From contig CADASK010000001.1 in assembly GCA_902790495.1 (NCBI GenBank), positions 62,001 to 126,000 of the forward strand: a stretch of DNA of 64,000 nt. Reading direction: 5' to 3'. The translations under genes and the position numbers were made by a program. Within the stretch, counting starts at the first letter, position 1. The number at the start of each line of letters is the position of its first letter. Shown one piece after another: positions 27,379-36,224 of this stretch. Origin of the DNA: an uncultured Eubacteriales bacterium (GTDB lineage Bacteria > Bacillota > Clostridia > Christensenellales > Aristaeellaceae). Under the pieces are notes generated by a model. That model saw nothing but the letters and a program-made list of their open reading frames with translations. It was not told the origin of the DNA and made no database searches.

Positions 27379-27506
27379 GGATGATCTCGGCAAGCTGTGT
27401 CCCTCGCTCAAGGCTGTTTATCCACGCGGCTGATGGCTGAGTATCCTGAAATGCCGCGTGCCAGCTGCGCGAAGCAGCGAAACGACACAGCAAATCCAAG
27501 TCATCC
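27379..27506 (+). ncRNA. Candidate structured RNA or riboswitch, unassigned
   Basis: Directly after rpmA, 128 nt fold as nested perfect helices: GGATGA (27379-27384) with TCATCC (27501-27506); GCTGTGTC (27394-27401) with GACACAGC (27484-27491); CACGCGGC (27423-27430) with GCCGCGTG (27453-27460); and a hairpin GCTGC-GCGAA-GCAGC (27464-27478). The 3' strand of the outer helix can instead pair locally as GTCATC (27500-27505) with GATGAC (27515-27520). A terminator follows at 27524, then the alpha-galactosidase gene. I do not recognise the conserved core of a known riboswitch class. Confidence 0.5.
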
Positions 27507-27523
27507 CGGCAGCAGATGACAAA

Positions 27524-27558
27524 GCCTGTCCATTCCCACGAATGCGACAGGCATTTTT
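27524..27558 (+). terminator. Terminator between the RNA element and the alpha-galactosidase gene
   Basis: Stem GCCTGTC (27524-27530) / GACAGGC (27546-27552) followed by ATTTTTC. It may end rplU-rpmA transcripts, end the RNA, or act as a regulated attenuator for the gene starting at 27592. Confidence 0.8.
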
Positions 27559-27591
27559 CATACTTCACAACCCAAGGAGGCATGCAGCGCC

Positions 27592-29766
27592 ATGATCGAA
27601 ATCATCCGGGAGAATCATCTGATTCATCTGCGCAACGCCTGTATCAGTTATGTGATGGTCGAGACGCCGGAGGGCATCCTCGCCCACCTCTATTTTGGCG
27701 CGCCCCTGCGTCAGCTCTGCCCGCACGGCCTTGCGCGCCATGCCGGTGTGGAGCGCCTGAGCGACTTTACCGTGCAGGAATGCTCGCTGAGCCGCCTGCC
27801 GCAGGAATTGCCCTCCTTCGGTCTGGGCGATCACCGTCCCGGTGCACTGACCGCGGTGGCCGCGGACGGCACCACAGCCGTGGATCTGCGCATGGTGAGC
27901 GCCGAGGTGCTGGACGGCAAGCCCCGCCTGGAAGGCCTGCCCGCCACCTTTGGCGAGGACAGCAAAACCCTGCGCATCCTGCTGCGCGATGCGCACACGG
28001 GCCTGGAGGCTGAGCTGCTCTACACCCTGTTCGAGGACGTACCCGCCATTGTACGCAGTGTGAAGCTGTGCAATGCCGGCGACAAGCCCCTGCAGGTGAC
28101 CCGCCTGCACAGCCTGTGCCTGGATCTGCCGGACGATCAGTGGGAGCTGATCACCCTCAGCGGCGCCTGGGCACGGGAGCGCTCCATCAGCCGCCGCGCG
28201 CTGGTGCCCGGCTTCCAGGGTGTCGGCTCCCGCAACGGCGCCAGTTCCCACCAGGCCTCTCCCTTCCTGGCCCTGGTCCGCCCGCACACGACCGAGGCCC
28301 AGGGTGAAGCCATCGGCGCTTCGCTGATTTACAGCGGCAACTTCACCGCCACGGTGTTTGATTCTCAGTTCAACACGCCGCGTATGCTCATCGGCCTCAA
28401 CGACGAGGATTTCTCCTGGCTGCTGGAGCCGGGCGAGTCCCTGCAGGTGCCCGAGGCCGCGCTGGTGTACAGCCAGACCGGCCTTGACGGCATGAGCCAG
28501 GGCTTCCACGTCCTATGGGAAGGCCACCTGCTGCCCCGCCGCTGGGTGCATCAGGCCCGGCCCGTGCTCTTCAACAGCTGGGAGGCCGCCTACTTCGACT
28601 TTGACGAGGAGAAGCTGCTGGCCATCGCCCAGTCCGCTGCCGAGGCGGGCGCCGACCTGTTTGTGCTGGACGACGGCTGGTTTGGCCACCGCGACGACGA
28701 CTACACCTCCCTGGGCGATTGGTACACCGACCGCAGGAAGCTGCCCGGCGGCCTCGGACGGCTGGCGGACCGCGTGCGCGCCATGGGGCTCCAGTTCGGC
28801 ATCTGGATGGAGCCGGAGATGATCTCCGAGGACAGCGACCTCTACCGCGCCCATCCCGACTGGGCGATGCAGATTCCGGGCCGCGAGCCGATCCGCAGCC
28901 GTCATCAGCTGATCCTGGATGTGAGCCGCGCGGACGTGCAGGATTACATGGTCGCCTCCGTCTCCCAGACCCTGCAGGACAGCGGCGCGGCCTACCTCAA
29001 GTGGGACATGAACCGCAACTACACCAACATCGGCTCCATCGCGCTGCCTGCCAGCCGCCAGCGTGAGCTGCCCCACCGCTACATGCTCGGCCTCTACAGC
29101 GTGCTGGAGCGCGTCACCAAGGCCTTCCCCGATGTGCTAATCGAGGGCTGTGCGGGCGGCGGCGGACGCTTTGACGCGGGCCTGCTGTACTACTCGCCGC
29201 AGTACTGGTGCTCGGACAACACAGATGTGCTGTCCCGCTGCCGCATCCAGTACGCCACCACCCTTGTCTTCCCGCCGTCCACCATGGGCAGCCACGTTTC
29301 CGCGGTTCCGAATCACCAGACCGCCCGCGTCACGCCCCTCGAGGCCCGCTTTGCGGCGGCTTTGGGCGGCAGCTTCGGGTATGAGCTGGATCCCCGCAAG
29401 CTGACCGAGGCGGAGCGCGAGGACATCCGCAGGCAGATCGCCTACGCCCACGCCACCGAGACCACGCGCCTCACGGGCCGCTTCCATCGACTGCTGTCGC
29501 CCTATGAGGGCAACGACACTGCCTGGATGAGCGTGAGCCATGATCAGCGGGAGGCCATTGTGACCTTCATCCGTGAGCATTCCCTGCCCAACACGCTGCC
29601 GCCCATGCTGGCGCTGCGCGGCCTGGATCCGCAGCTGAACTACCGCGTGGAGGAGACCGAAGAGGTTTCCGGCGGCGACGAGCTGATGCAGGCCGGTCTG
29701 TGCATCCCCGTGAAGCAGGGAGACGCCGAAGCTGTCGTCTATACGTTGCACGCCGTGGAGGCGTAA
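27592..29766 (+). CDS. GH36 alpha-galactosidase
   Basis: 724 residues, no signal peptide, so cytoplasmic. Removes terminal alpha-galactose from oligosaccharides. The N-terminal beta-sandwich (about 1-310) is followed by the (beta/alpha)8 barrel with LFVLDDGWFG, FGIWMEPEMISEDSDL, the nucleophile Asp472 in YLKWDMNRNYTN and the acid/base region YWCSDNTD (Asp542-Asp545). Followed 40 bp later by a mannoside phosphorylase gene and then a phosphohexomutase, which suggests trimming of galactose from galacto(gluco)mannan fragments. ATG at 27592 has AAGGAGG upstream. Confidence 0.93.
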   Translation: MIEIIRENHLIHLRNACISYVMVETPEGILAHLYFGAPLRQLCPHGLARHAGVERLSDFTVQECSLSRLPQELPSFGLGDHRPGALTAVAADGTTAVDLRMVSAEVLDGKPRLEGLPATFGEDSKTLRILLRDAHTGLEAELLYTLFEDVPAIVRSVKLCNAGDKPLQVTRLHSLCLDLPDDQWELITLSGAWARERSISRRALVPGFQGVGSRNGASSHQASPFLALVRPHTTEAQGEAIGASLIYSGNFTATVFDSQFNTPRMLIGLNDEDFSWLLEPGESLQVPEAALVYSQTGLDGMSQGFHVLWEGHLLPRRWVHQARPVLFNSWEAAYFDFDEEKLLAIAQSAAEAGADLFVLDDGWFGHRDDDYTSLGDWYTDRRKLPGGLGRLADRVRAMGLQFGIWMEPEMISEDSDLYRAHPDWAMQIPGREPIRSRHQLILDVSRADVQDYMVASVSQTLQDSGAAYLKWDMNRNYTNIGSIALPASRQRELPHRYMLGLYSVLERVTKAFPDVLIEGCAGGGGRFDAGLLYYSPQYWCSDNTDVLSRCRIQYATTLVFPPSTMGSHVSAVPNHQTARVTPLEARFAAALGGSFGYELDPRKLTEAEREDIRRQIAYAHATETTRLTGRFHRLLSPYEGNDTAWMSVSHDQREAIVTFIREHSLPNTLPPMLALRGLDPQLNYRVEETEEVSGGDELMQAGLCIPVKQGDAEAVVYTLHAVEA

Positions 29767-29806
29767 GCCTGCATAGAAAGCATATCAAGAAGGAGGAAGC
29801 ACAGCC

Positions 29807-30976
29807 ATGACGTATCAGGAGATCAACGAACGCTATGAGGTGCTGATCGCAAGGGAGAACAGTGTCAGCGACAGCTTCTACAACGGCATTTATGACCGCT
29901 GGACCTATCCCGTGCTGACCCGGGAGCACGTGCCGCCCTTCTGGATGTACGACCCGAATCCCGGCACGAACCCCTTCATGATGCAGCGCCTGGGCGTCAA
30001 CGCAGCCTTCAACAGCGGCGCGCTGCTGCTGAACGGCAAATTCACCCTGGTGGCGCGCATGGAAGGCGCCGACCGCAAGAGCTTCTTCGCCGTGGCGCAG
30101 AGCGACAGCGGCGTGCAGGGCTTCCGCTTCTGGGACGAGCCCGTGGTGCTGCCGGACACCGATCCCGACGAGACCAACATGTACGACATGCGTCTGACCC
30201 AGCACGAGGACGGCTGGATCTACGGCGTGTTCTGCTCCGAGAGCAAGGACCGCAGCGTGAACGACCTCTCCGCCGCCAAGGCGGCCGCGGGCATCGTGCG
30301 CACGAAGGATCTGAAGACCTGGGAGCGCCTGCCGAACCTCGTGACCCTGCGCTCGCCCCAGCAGCGCAACGTGCTGCTGCACCCCGAGTTCGTGGACGGC
30401 CAGTATGCCTTCTACACCCGTCCTATGGACGACTTCATCGACACCGGCAGCGGCGGCGGCATCGGTTTTGGCCTGTGCAAGGACATCACCCATCCCGTCA
30501 TCGACGAGGAGCGCATGACCTCCATCCGCCGCTACCACACCATCACCGAGGCCAAGAACGGAGCAGGCGCGGTGCCGATCAAGACCGACCGCGGCTGGAT
30601 CCACATCGCCCACGGCGTGCGCAACACAGCCGCCGGTCTGCGCTATGTGATTTATGCCTTCGCCACAGCCCTGGACGATCCGGCCCGGGTGATCGCCGAA
30701 CCCGGCGGCTTCCTGATCGCGCCGATGCGCGGCGAGCGCGTGGGCGATGTAAGCAACGTCGTGTTCACCAACGGCGCCATCGCCGCGCCCGACGGCCGCG
30801 TGTACATCTACTATGCCTCCAGCGACACGCGCCTGCACGTGGCCACCACCACCATCGACCGGCTGACAGATTACGTCTTCAACACCCCCGCTGACCCGCT
30901 GCGCAGCGCGGACTGCGTGCGTCAGCGCGTCGATTTCATTCGCAAAAACCTCGCATGGCTGAAACAGCACAGATGA
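29807..30976 (+). CDS. GH130 mannoside phosphorylase, likely 4-O-beta-mannosyl-glucose phosphorylase
   Basis: 389 residues of the inverting GH130 family, which splits beta-mannosides with phosphate to give mannose 1-phosphate. The five-bladed propeller motifs include [13 protein letters not shown] with the catalytic Asp, [20 protein letters not shown], and [15 protein letters not shown], the phosphate-binding region. The N-terminus (Y-x-x-L-x-x-R-x-N) fits the group acting on Man-beta-1,4-Glc rather than Man-GlcNAc, an assignment by recall. AGGAGG precedes ATG at 29807. Cytoplasmic; part of a three-gene set with alpha-galactosidase and phosphohexomutase. Confidence 0.85.
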   Translation: MTYQEINERYEVLIARENSVSDSFYNGIYDRWTYPVLTREHVPPFWMYDPNPGTNPFMMQRLGVNAAFNSGALLLNGKFTLVARMEGADRKSFFAVAQSDSGVQGFRFWDEPVVLPDTDPDETNMYDMRLTQHEDGWIYGVFCSESKDRSVNDLSAAKAAAGIVRTKDLKTWERLPNLVTLRSPQQRNVLLHPEFVDGQYAFYTRPMDDFIDTGSGGGIGFGLCKDITHPVIDEERMTSIRRYHTITEAKNGAGAVPIKTDRGWIHIAHGVRNTAAGLRYVIYAFATALDDPARVIAEPGGFLIAPMRGERVGDVSNVVFTNGAIAAPDGRVYIYYASSDTRLHVATTTIDRLTDYVFNTPADPLRSADCVRQRVDFIRKNLAWLKQHR

Positions 30977-30994
30977 GCGGGAGGAGGAACAACC

Positions 30995-32695
30995 ATGACT
31001 GACCCGGCAATCCAGGCCCTCCATCAGCGCTGGACGGAGCGCGCCGACCAGAGCCTTCAGGCGGAGCTCAGCGCGATGTGCGATGACCCCGCGAAGATGG
31101 AGGACGCCTTCTATCGCGACCTCGCCTTCGGCACCGGCGGCCTGCGCGGCGTGATCGGCGCGGGCACCAACCGCATGAACCTCCACACCGTCGCCAAGGC
31201 CTCTCAGGGCCTGGCGGACTATGTGGCGGAGCGCTTCCCCGAGGGACAGCGCAGCATCGCCGTGAGCTATGACAGCCGCATTCTTTCAGATACCTTCGCG
31301 CGGACAGCCGCCGAGGTCTTTGCGGCCAGCGGCATCACCGTGTGGATCTATCCGCAGCTGATGCCGACCCCCTGCCTCTCCTACGCGGTGCGCGCCCTGG
31401 GCTGCTCCGCGGGCGTGATGGTCACCGCCAGCCACAACCCGGCCAAGTACAACGGCTACAAGGTCTACGGCGCGGACGGCTGCCAGATCACGACCGAGGC
31501 GGCGGACGAGATTCTCGCGCACATCGAGCGCCTGGACGTCTTCGACAGCCCGCGGCGCGTCGCCTTCGACGAGGCCATGCAGAGCGGCCTGATCCGCTGG
31601 GTGCCGGAGGACGTGTACACCGGCTTCACCGAGGAGGTCAAGAAACAGTCTCTCCTGGGCGACGCGCAGGTGGCCAAGGACGCCGCCATCGTCTACACGC
31701 CCCTCAATGGTACCGGTTTGAGGCCCGTGCTGCGCGCGCTGCGTGAATCCGGCTACACCAACGTCACCGTCGTCGCCGAGCAGGAGCAGCCCGACGGCCA
31801 CTTCCCCACCTGCCCCTATCCGAACCCGGAGATTCGCGAGGCCATGGCGCTGGGCCTGCAGTATGCCCAGCGCCTGAACGCGGATCTGCTGCTCGCCACC
31901 GACCCGGACTGCGACCGCTGCGGCATCGCCGTGCGAAACCCGGATGGCGGCTACCAGCTGCTGACCGGCAACGAGACCGGCGTGCTCCTGCTGGACTACG
32001 TCTGCAAGCGCCGCCTCGCCCTGGGCCGCATGCCGGCCCATCCCGTGTGCGTCAAGACCATCGTCACCACCGACATGGCGGAGCGCATTGCGGCCAAATA
32101 CGGTGTTGAGACCGTCAACGTGCTGACCGGCTTCAAGTTCATCGGCGAGACCATCGCCCGCCTGGAGCAGGCAGGCCGCCGGGATGACTACATCTTCGGC
32201 TTCGAGGAGAGCTACGGCTACCTCAGCGGCACCTATGTGCGGGACAAGGACGCGGTCAACGCTGCCCTGCTCATCTGTGAGATGTTCGCGTGGTACAAGG
32301 CCCAGGGCGTCAGCCTGCTGGAGCAGCTGAAGAACCTTTACAGCGAGTTCGGCTACTGCCTGAACACGCTGCACAGCTACACCTTCGAGGGCGCCAGCGG
32401 CTTCAAGCGGATGCAGGCCATCATGGCCGCTCTCCGCTGCGGGGTGAAGGAGATCGGCGGCCGTGCGGTCGAGTGTCTGCTGGACTACGCCCCCGGCCTG
32501 GACGGCCTGCCGAAGTCCGACGTGCTCAAATTCCTGCTCGCCGGAAACGCCTCCGTGGTGGTGCGGCCCTCCGGCACGGAGCCCAAGCTGAAAATGTACA
32601 TTTCCATCACCTCCCCCGACCGCGAACAGGCGGCGGCCAGCGAGAAGGCGCTGACCCAGGCGCTGGAGCAGCTGATGGATCAGGTGCAGGCATAA
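30995..32695 (+). CDS. Phosphoglucomutase/phosphomannomutase
   Basis: 566 residues of the alpha-D-phosphohexomutase superfamily, long (PgcA-like) subgroup. Phosphoserine loop TASHNPAKYNGYKVYG (Ser146), metal loop DPDCDRCG, sugar loop GFEESYGYLSGTYVRDKDA and phosphate-binding loop VVRPSGTEPKLKMY are all present. It interconverts hexose 1- and 6-phosphates; beside a GH130 enzyme that releases mannose 1-phosphate, a mannose 1-phosphate to 6-phosphate role is likely, with glucose phosphates also possible. Starts 18 bp after the phosphorylase, with GGGAGGAGG upstream. Confidence 0.93.
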   Translation: MTDPAIQALHQRWTERADQSLQAELSAMCDDPAKMEDAFYRDLAFGTGGLRGVIGAGTNRMNLHTVAKASQGLADYVAERFPEGQRSIAVSYDSRILSDTFARTAAEVFAASGITVWIYPQLMPTPCLSYAVRALGCSAGVMVTASHNPAKYNGYKVYGADGCQITTEAADEILAHIERLDVFDSPRRVAFDEAMQSGLIRWVPEDVYTGFTEEVKKQSLLGDAQVAKDAAIVYTPLNGTGLRPVLRALRESGYTNVTVVAEQEQPDGHFPTCPYPNPEIREAMALGLQYAQRLNADLLLATDPDCDRCGIAVRNPDGGYQLLTGNETGVLLLDYVCKRRLALGRMPAHPVCVKTIVTTDMAERIAAKYGVETVNVLTGFKFIGETIARLEQAGRRDDYIFGFEESYGYLSGTYVRDKDAVNAALLICEMFAWYKAQGVSLLEQLKNLYSEFGYCLNTLHSYTFEGASGFKRMQAIMAALRCGVKEIGGRAVECLLDYAPGLDGLPKSDVLKFLLAGNASVVVRPSGTEPKLKMYISITSPDREQAAASEKALTQALEQLMDQVQA

Positions 32696-32701
32696 ATCTA
32701 A

Positions 32702-32735
32702 CGGAGACAGGCATGAAACCTGCCTCCGCTTTTTC
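32702..32735 (+). terminator. Terminator of the mannoside-utilisation operon
   Basis: Ten-base-pair stem with one mismatch (CGGAGACAGG / CCTGCCTCCG), 7-nt loop, then CTTTTTC. Confidence 0.88.
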
Positions 32736-32784
32736 TGTTTTGCCAGCCATGGCCTGGCGTTTCTCATTTTCCGCGGGGTTTGCC

Positions 32785-32813
32785 TTTTCAAAGCGTGCTT
32801 TTCGTGGTATACT
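32785..32813 (+). promoter_or_regulatory. Predicted promoter of rimO-pgsA
   Basis: TTTTCA (32785-32790), 17-nt spacer, TATACT (32808-32813) with TGG before it (extended -10), about 30 bp before the rimO start. Confidence 0.6.
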
Positions 32814-32844
32814 GAATGCATCACGGATGGGAAAGGATGTCTCT

Positions 32845-34179
32845 ATGGCAGCGAAGCGCTTGAAGGTTGGCATGGTATCCCTCGGCTGCAACAAGAACCG
32901 CGTGGACTCCGAGCTCGCCCTCGGCGCACTCCAGGAGCGCGGCTACACCTTCACCGCGGATCCTGCCGAGGCGGATATCCTGATGGTGAACACCTGCGGG
33001 TTCATCGGCCCCGCCAAGGAGGAATCCATCGACACCATCCTGGAGATGGCTGAATACAAGAAGACAGGCCGCTGCCGTCTGCTGGTCGTCACTGGCTGCC
33101 TCACCCAGCGCTACGAACAGGCGCTGATGGAGGAAATGCCGGAGATCGACGTGATGATGGGCGTCGGCCAATATCAGGCCCTTGCGGACACGATCGAGAC
33201 TGCCCTGACCACAGGCGAGCGCCAGTGCCGCTGCGAGGATCCGAAGCGCTTTTATGAACACAGCCGCGTGCTGACGACGCCCTCCTACACCGCCTACACG
33301 CGCATCGGCGAGGGCTGCAGCAACCGCTGCACCTTCTGCGCCATCCCGCTTATCCGCGGCAGCTACCGCTCCCGTCCGCGGGAGAAGGTGCTGGAAGAGG
33401 TGCGCCTGCTCGCCGAGCGCGGCGTGAAGGAGCACATTCTCGTGGCGCAGGACACGACGCGCTACGGCACAGACTGGCAGAAGCACTCCGCCCTGCCTGA
33501 GCTGATGCGGGACGCCGCCGCCATCCCCGGCGTGGAGTGGCTGCGCGTGCTGTACTGCTATCCGGACGAGACGGACGAGCGTCTCTTCGACGTGATGGCA
33601 GACAACAGCAACATCTGCAAATACCTCGACCTGCCGATCCAGCATATTGATGACCGCATCCTGCGCCGCATGGCCCGCCGCGGCGACAGCGGAGACATCC
33701 GCCGCTGCCTGCGCCTGGCCCGCGAGCACGGCCTGACCACGCGCACCTCCATCATCGTGGGCTTCCCCGGTGAGACGGAGGATGAGTTCCGCCGCCTGCT
33801 GGATTTCCTGGAGGAGGCCGAGTTCGACCGCCTGGGCGCCTTCGCCTACTCCGCCGAGGAGGATACCCCTGCGGCCTCCTTCCCGGATCAGATTCCCGAG
33901 GAGGTCAAGCAGGAGCGCCTCGACCGGCTGATGCGCCTGCAGGCCGGCATCTCCCTGCGCCGCAACCAGCTGCGCGTGGGCAGCGTGGAGAAGGTGCTGG
34001 TCACCGGCGCGGATCTCGACCAGGGCCTTCTGCTGGGCCGCTCCGAGCGCGAGGCGCCCGAGACCGACGGGGAGATTCTCTTCACGCCCGGCCAGGCCGG
34101 CATGGCTGAGCCCGGAACCTTCGTCCAGGTGCGCATCACCGAGGCGGAAACCTACGATTTGAAGGGAGAAAGGGTATGA
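32845..34179 (+). CDS. rimO: RimO, ribosomal protein S12 methylthiotransferase
   Basis: Radical-SAM enzyme that adds a methylthio group to the beta-carbon of an Asp in ribosomal protein S12. The 444-residue protein has the N-terminal MTTase domain with three cluster cysteines (SLGCNKNRVDSE, NTCGFIGPAKEESI, VTGCLTQRY), the radical-SAM motif GCSNRCTFCAIP, and a C-terminal TRAM domain. Reads VSLGCNKNRVD as RimO does, rather than the MiaB form. ATG at 32845 with AAAGGA upstream. Overlaps pgsA by 4 bp. Confidence 0.95.
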   Translation: MAAKRLKVGMVSLGCNKNRVDSELALGALQERGYTFTADPAEADILMVNTCGFIGPAKEESIDTILEMAEYKKTGRCRLLVVTGCLTQRYEQALMEEMPEIDVMMGVGQYQALADTIETALTTGERQCRCEDPKRFYEHSRVLTTPSYTAYTRIGEGCSNRCTFCAIPLIRGSYRSRPREKVLEEVRLLAERGVKEHILVAQDTTRYGTDWQKHSALPELMRDAAAIPGVEWLRVLYCYPDETDERLFDVMADNSNICKYLDLPIQHIDDRILRRMARRGDSGDIRRCLRLAREHGLTTRTSIIVGFPGETEDEFRRLLDFLEEAEFDRLGAFAYSAEEDTPAASFPDQIPEEVKQERLDRLMRLQAGISLRRNQLRVGSVEKVLVTGADLDQGLLLGRSEREAPETDGEILFTPGQAGMAEPGTFVQVRITEAETYDLKGERV

Positions 34180-34706
34180 ACCTGCCCAATAAGCTGACGC
34201 TGACCCGCGTCGCCCTCATTCCCCTGATGGTGCTGCTGCTGTACCTGCCGGGGGCCTGGCGCTATGCGGCGGCGGCCGTGTTCGCCCTCGCGGCCTTCAC
34301 AGACTACCTGGATGGCCACCTGGCCCGCAGCAAGGGTCTCGTCACCAACTTCGGACGCTTTCTCGACCCGGTGGCGGACAAGCTGCTGGTGCTCTCGGCC
34401 CTGGCGATGCTGGTGCACACGCAGCAGTTTCCCGCCTACGGCCTCATCGTGATTCTCTCCCGCGAGCTGTGCGTGGACGGACTGCGCATGGTGGCGGTGG
34501 GCCAGGGCAAGGTGATCGCCGCGGGACAGCTCGGCAAGATCAAAACCGTGAGCCAGATGTTCCTGATCCTCTACCTGATCCTCACGCAGACCCACGTTTA
34601 CGATACCGTGCTCGGCGTGGCAGGCTTTGTGTTCGTCCTCGGCATCACCCTGTGGAGCGGCGTTGATTACTTTATGAAGAACCGCACCATCATCAGCCAG
34701 AAATAA
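34176..34706 (+). CDS. pgsA: CDP-diacylglycerol--glycerol-3-phosphate 3-phosphatidyltransferase
   Basis: 176 residues, five or six membrane segments. Makes phosphatidylglycerol phosphate from CDP-diacylglycerol. The CDP-alcohol phosphotransferase motif is complete: DYLDGHLARSKGLVTNFG followed by RFLDPVADK, i.e. D-G-x2-A-R-x8-G-x3-D-x3-D. The N-terminal NLPNKLTLTRVALIPLMV is typical of PgsA. Overlaps rimO (ATGA), a linkage common in Firmicutes, where cinA and recA often follow; here they do not. Confidence 0.93.
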   Translation: MNLPNKLTLTRVALIPLMVLLLYLPGAWRYAAAAVFALAAFTDYLDGHLARSKGLVTNFGRFLDPVADKLLVLSALAMLVHTQQFPAYGLIVILSRELCVDGLRMVAVGQGKVIAAGQLGKIKTVSQMFLILYLILTQTHVYDTVLGVAGFVFVLGITLWSGVDYFMKNRTIISQK

Positions 34707-34722
34707 CGAAAGGATGCATGCT

Positions 34723-35199
34723 ATGTTCAGACCGATGAGACGCATCAAACAGCTGCTGCCCGACGAGGATGCCCGGGAGGTTCTTCGCACCGCGTGGCGC
34801 GGCGTGCTGGCCGTCCTGGGCGATGATGATTATCCTTATACCGTGCCGCTGGATTTCCTCTACGACGAGGAGAGCGGCCATCTCTTCTTCCACGGCGCGT
34901 CCGAAGGCCACAAGGTGGACGCCATCCGCCGGTGCGACAAGGTGTCCTTCTGCGTCATGGACGAGGGCGTTCACGCCCACGGCGACTGGACGCTGACCTT
35001 CCGCAGCGTGGTGATCTTTGGCCGGATGCACAAGGTGGAGGATCGCGAGCGGGCGCTCAAATACGTGCGGCTGCTCGGGGCGAAATATTATCCCACCCAG
35101 CAGGAGCTGGATGATGAGATGGAGAAGGCGGCCAGCCGCGTCGCCTGCTATGTGCTGATCCCGGAGCACATGACCTGCAAGCGCGTGCATGAGCAGTAA
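34723..35199 (+). CDS. Pyridoxamine 5'-phosphate oxidase-fold (NimA-like) flavoprotein
   Basis: 158 residues of the split-barrel flavin-binding family. It starts MFRPMRRIKQLLPDEDAREV and has YPYTVPLDFLYDEESGHLFF and the HGASEGHKVDAIRRCDKVSF segment that binds the FMN phosphate in such proteins. Relatives include NimA, linked to nitroimidazole reduction in anaerobes; the true substrate is unknown. ATG at 34723 is preferred to 34714 because GAAAGGA then has a normal spacing. Confidence 0.82.
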   Translation: MFRPMRRIKQLLPDEDAREVLRTAWRGVLAVLGDDDYPYTVPLDFLYDEESGHLFFHGASEGHKVDAIRRCDKVSFCVMDEGVHAHGDWTLTFRSVVIFGRMHKVEDRERALKYVRLLGAKYYPTQQELDDEMEKAASRVACYVLIPEHMTCKRVHEQ

Positions 35200-35216
35200 G
35201 CCTTCCGACACACGCA

Positions 35217-35265
35217 AAAGCTCCTTCGCAGGACGAAACCTGTCGTCCATGCGGAGGAGCTTTTT
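35217..35265 (+). terminator. Terminator after the NimA-like gene
   Basis: Long stem AAAGCTCCTTCGCAGGACG pairing with CGTCCATGCGGAGGAGCTTT (one or two bulges), then T run. Confidence 0.85.
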
Positions 35266-35300
35266 ATATTGTTTTGAAGATTGTATACTGATCTAAGTCA

Positions 35301-35397
35301 AGCTCATAGACGGCGGGCGAAGGTTTGCAAAGGGCGATCGCAAAGCCCTTTGCCCGCGCCCGCAGGCGCGGAACCCCTGCTGCCATAGAGCTTTTTT
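35301..35397. repeat. Palindromic intergenic element with two GC-rich hairpins
   Basis: Between convergent genes lies a compact 97-nt element: outer AGCTC (35301-35305) / GAGCT (35388-35392), a perfect hairpin GCAAAGGGC (35327-35335) / GCCCTTTGC (35345-35353) and directly after it CCGCGCC (35354-35360) / GGCGCGG (35365-35371), ending in six T. It resembles the REP/MITE-like palindromes that recur in clostridial genomes, but no second copy occurs in this window. It could also serve as a bidirectional terminator. Confidence 0.5.
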
Positions 35398-35409
35398 GAA
35401 AGATAAACA

Positions 35410-35925
35410 TCACACCGCGAAATGATCCGTGATCAGCTTCTGCAGCACATCCACACCGGAGAAATAATCCCCACCGTTGACGATCGTCAGATCCGCTGTG
35501 GCGCGGTAGGTGTCGATGCGCTCGTTGTAGAGGCGTTCCACCTCCGGCAGACCCTTCTCCGCCAGCAACGGCCGGCGGTCCAGCTTGATGTCGCTGAGGA
35601 TCTGCTCCAGAGGCCGGTCCACCAGGATGATCGCGCCGGAGGCCTTCATCAGCTCGCGGTTCAGCGGATTCATCGCGATGCCGCCGCCCGTGGAGATGAT
35701 GCTGGGCGTGGTACCCATCAGCTGGATGAGCATGTTGGTCTCCGCCGTGCGGAAGGCGTCCTCGCCGTAGCGCTCAAAGATCTCCGTCACCGTTCCGTTC
35801 AGAATCTCCTGGATGCGCCGGTCGAGGTCGAGAAAGGGCAGGCGCAGGTTGTTGGCCACCTTGCGCCCCAGGCTCGACTTGCCGCTGCCCGGCATGCCGA
35901 TCAAATAGAGATGCCGCTCAAGCAT
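35410..35925 (-). CDS. aroK: Shikimate kinase
   Basis: Phosphorylates shikimate in aromatic amino-acid synthesis. 171 residues: P-loop YLIGMPGSGKSSLGRKVA, shikimate-binding FLDLDRRIQE and ISTGGGIAMNP, and lid region RRPLLAEKG. ATG at 35925 lies inside the end of the chorismate mutase gene (8-bp overlap) with GGAGG 9 nt upstream; an ATG at 35934 is too close to that site. Last gene of a long leftward operon. Confidence 0.94.
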   Translation of the reverse strand: MLERHLYLIGMPGSGKSSLGRKVANNLRLPFLDLDRRIQEILNGTVTEIFERYGEDAFRTAETNMLIQLMGTTPSIISTGGGIAMNPLNRELMKASGAIILVDRPLEQILSDIKLDRRPLLAEKGLPEVERLYNERIDTYRATADLTIVNGGDYFSGVDVLQKLITDHFAV

Positions 35926-36202
35926 GCTGTTCATCCTCCATCACTCGCTCCTGTTCCCGCCGGCTGAGAGCCATCACCGTTTTGAACAGCTCCGCCGCCG
36001 CCCCGCTCAGCCTGGGGTCGCGGAGCATCGCCTGGCGGCTCGCGATCACCTGCGCCTCGCGGGACGCGTCCAGCACGGGCAGGCCCTGGGCCATCTTATA
36101 GGCCGCCACCTCGCGGGACACCGCCATGCGCTTTTCAAACAGCGCCACCAGCTCGCGGTCGATCCTATCCAGCTCGGCGCGAAGCTCTGTCAGCTCATGC
36201 AT
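35918..36202 (-). CDS. Chorismate mutase, AroQ class
   Basis: 94 residues, all alpha-helical. Converts chorismate to prephenate for Phe and Tyr synthesis. ELRAELDRIDRELVALFEKR, MAVSREVAAYKMAQGLPVLD and RE-A-V with conserved Arg and Lys are typical of the AroQ monofunctional type. Start ATG at 36202 has AAGGA upstream; an in-frame ATG at 36220 lacks one. It overlaps aroK, so the two shikimate-pathway genes are translationally coupled. Confidence 0.92.
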   Translation of the reverse strand: MHELTELRAELDRIDRELVALFEKRMAVSREVAAYKMAQGLPVLDASREAQVIASRQAMLRDPRLSGAAAELFKTVMALSRREQERVMEDEQHA

Positions 36203-36224
36203 CGGTTCAAGTCCTTCCATCGGC

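Noticed and set aside
29567..31186. Long minus-strand frame opposite the mannoside phosphorylase
   Set aside because: It mirrors the plus-strand gene with clear GH130 motifs and has no recognisable domain.
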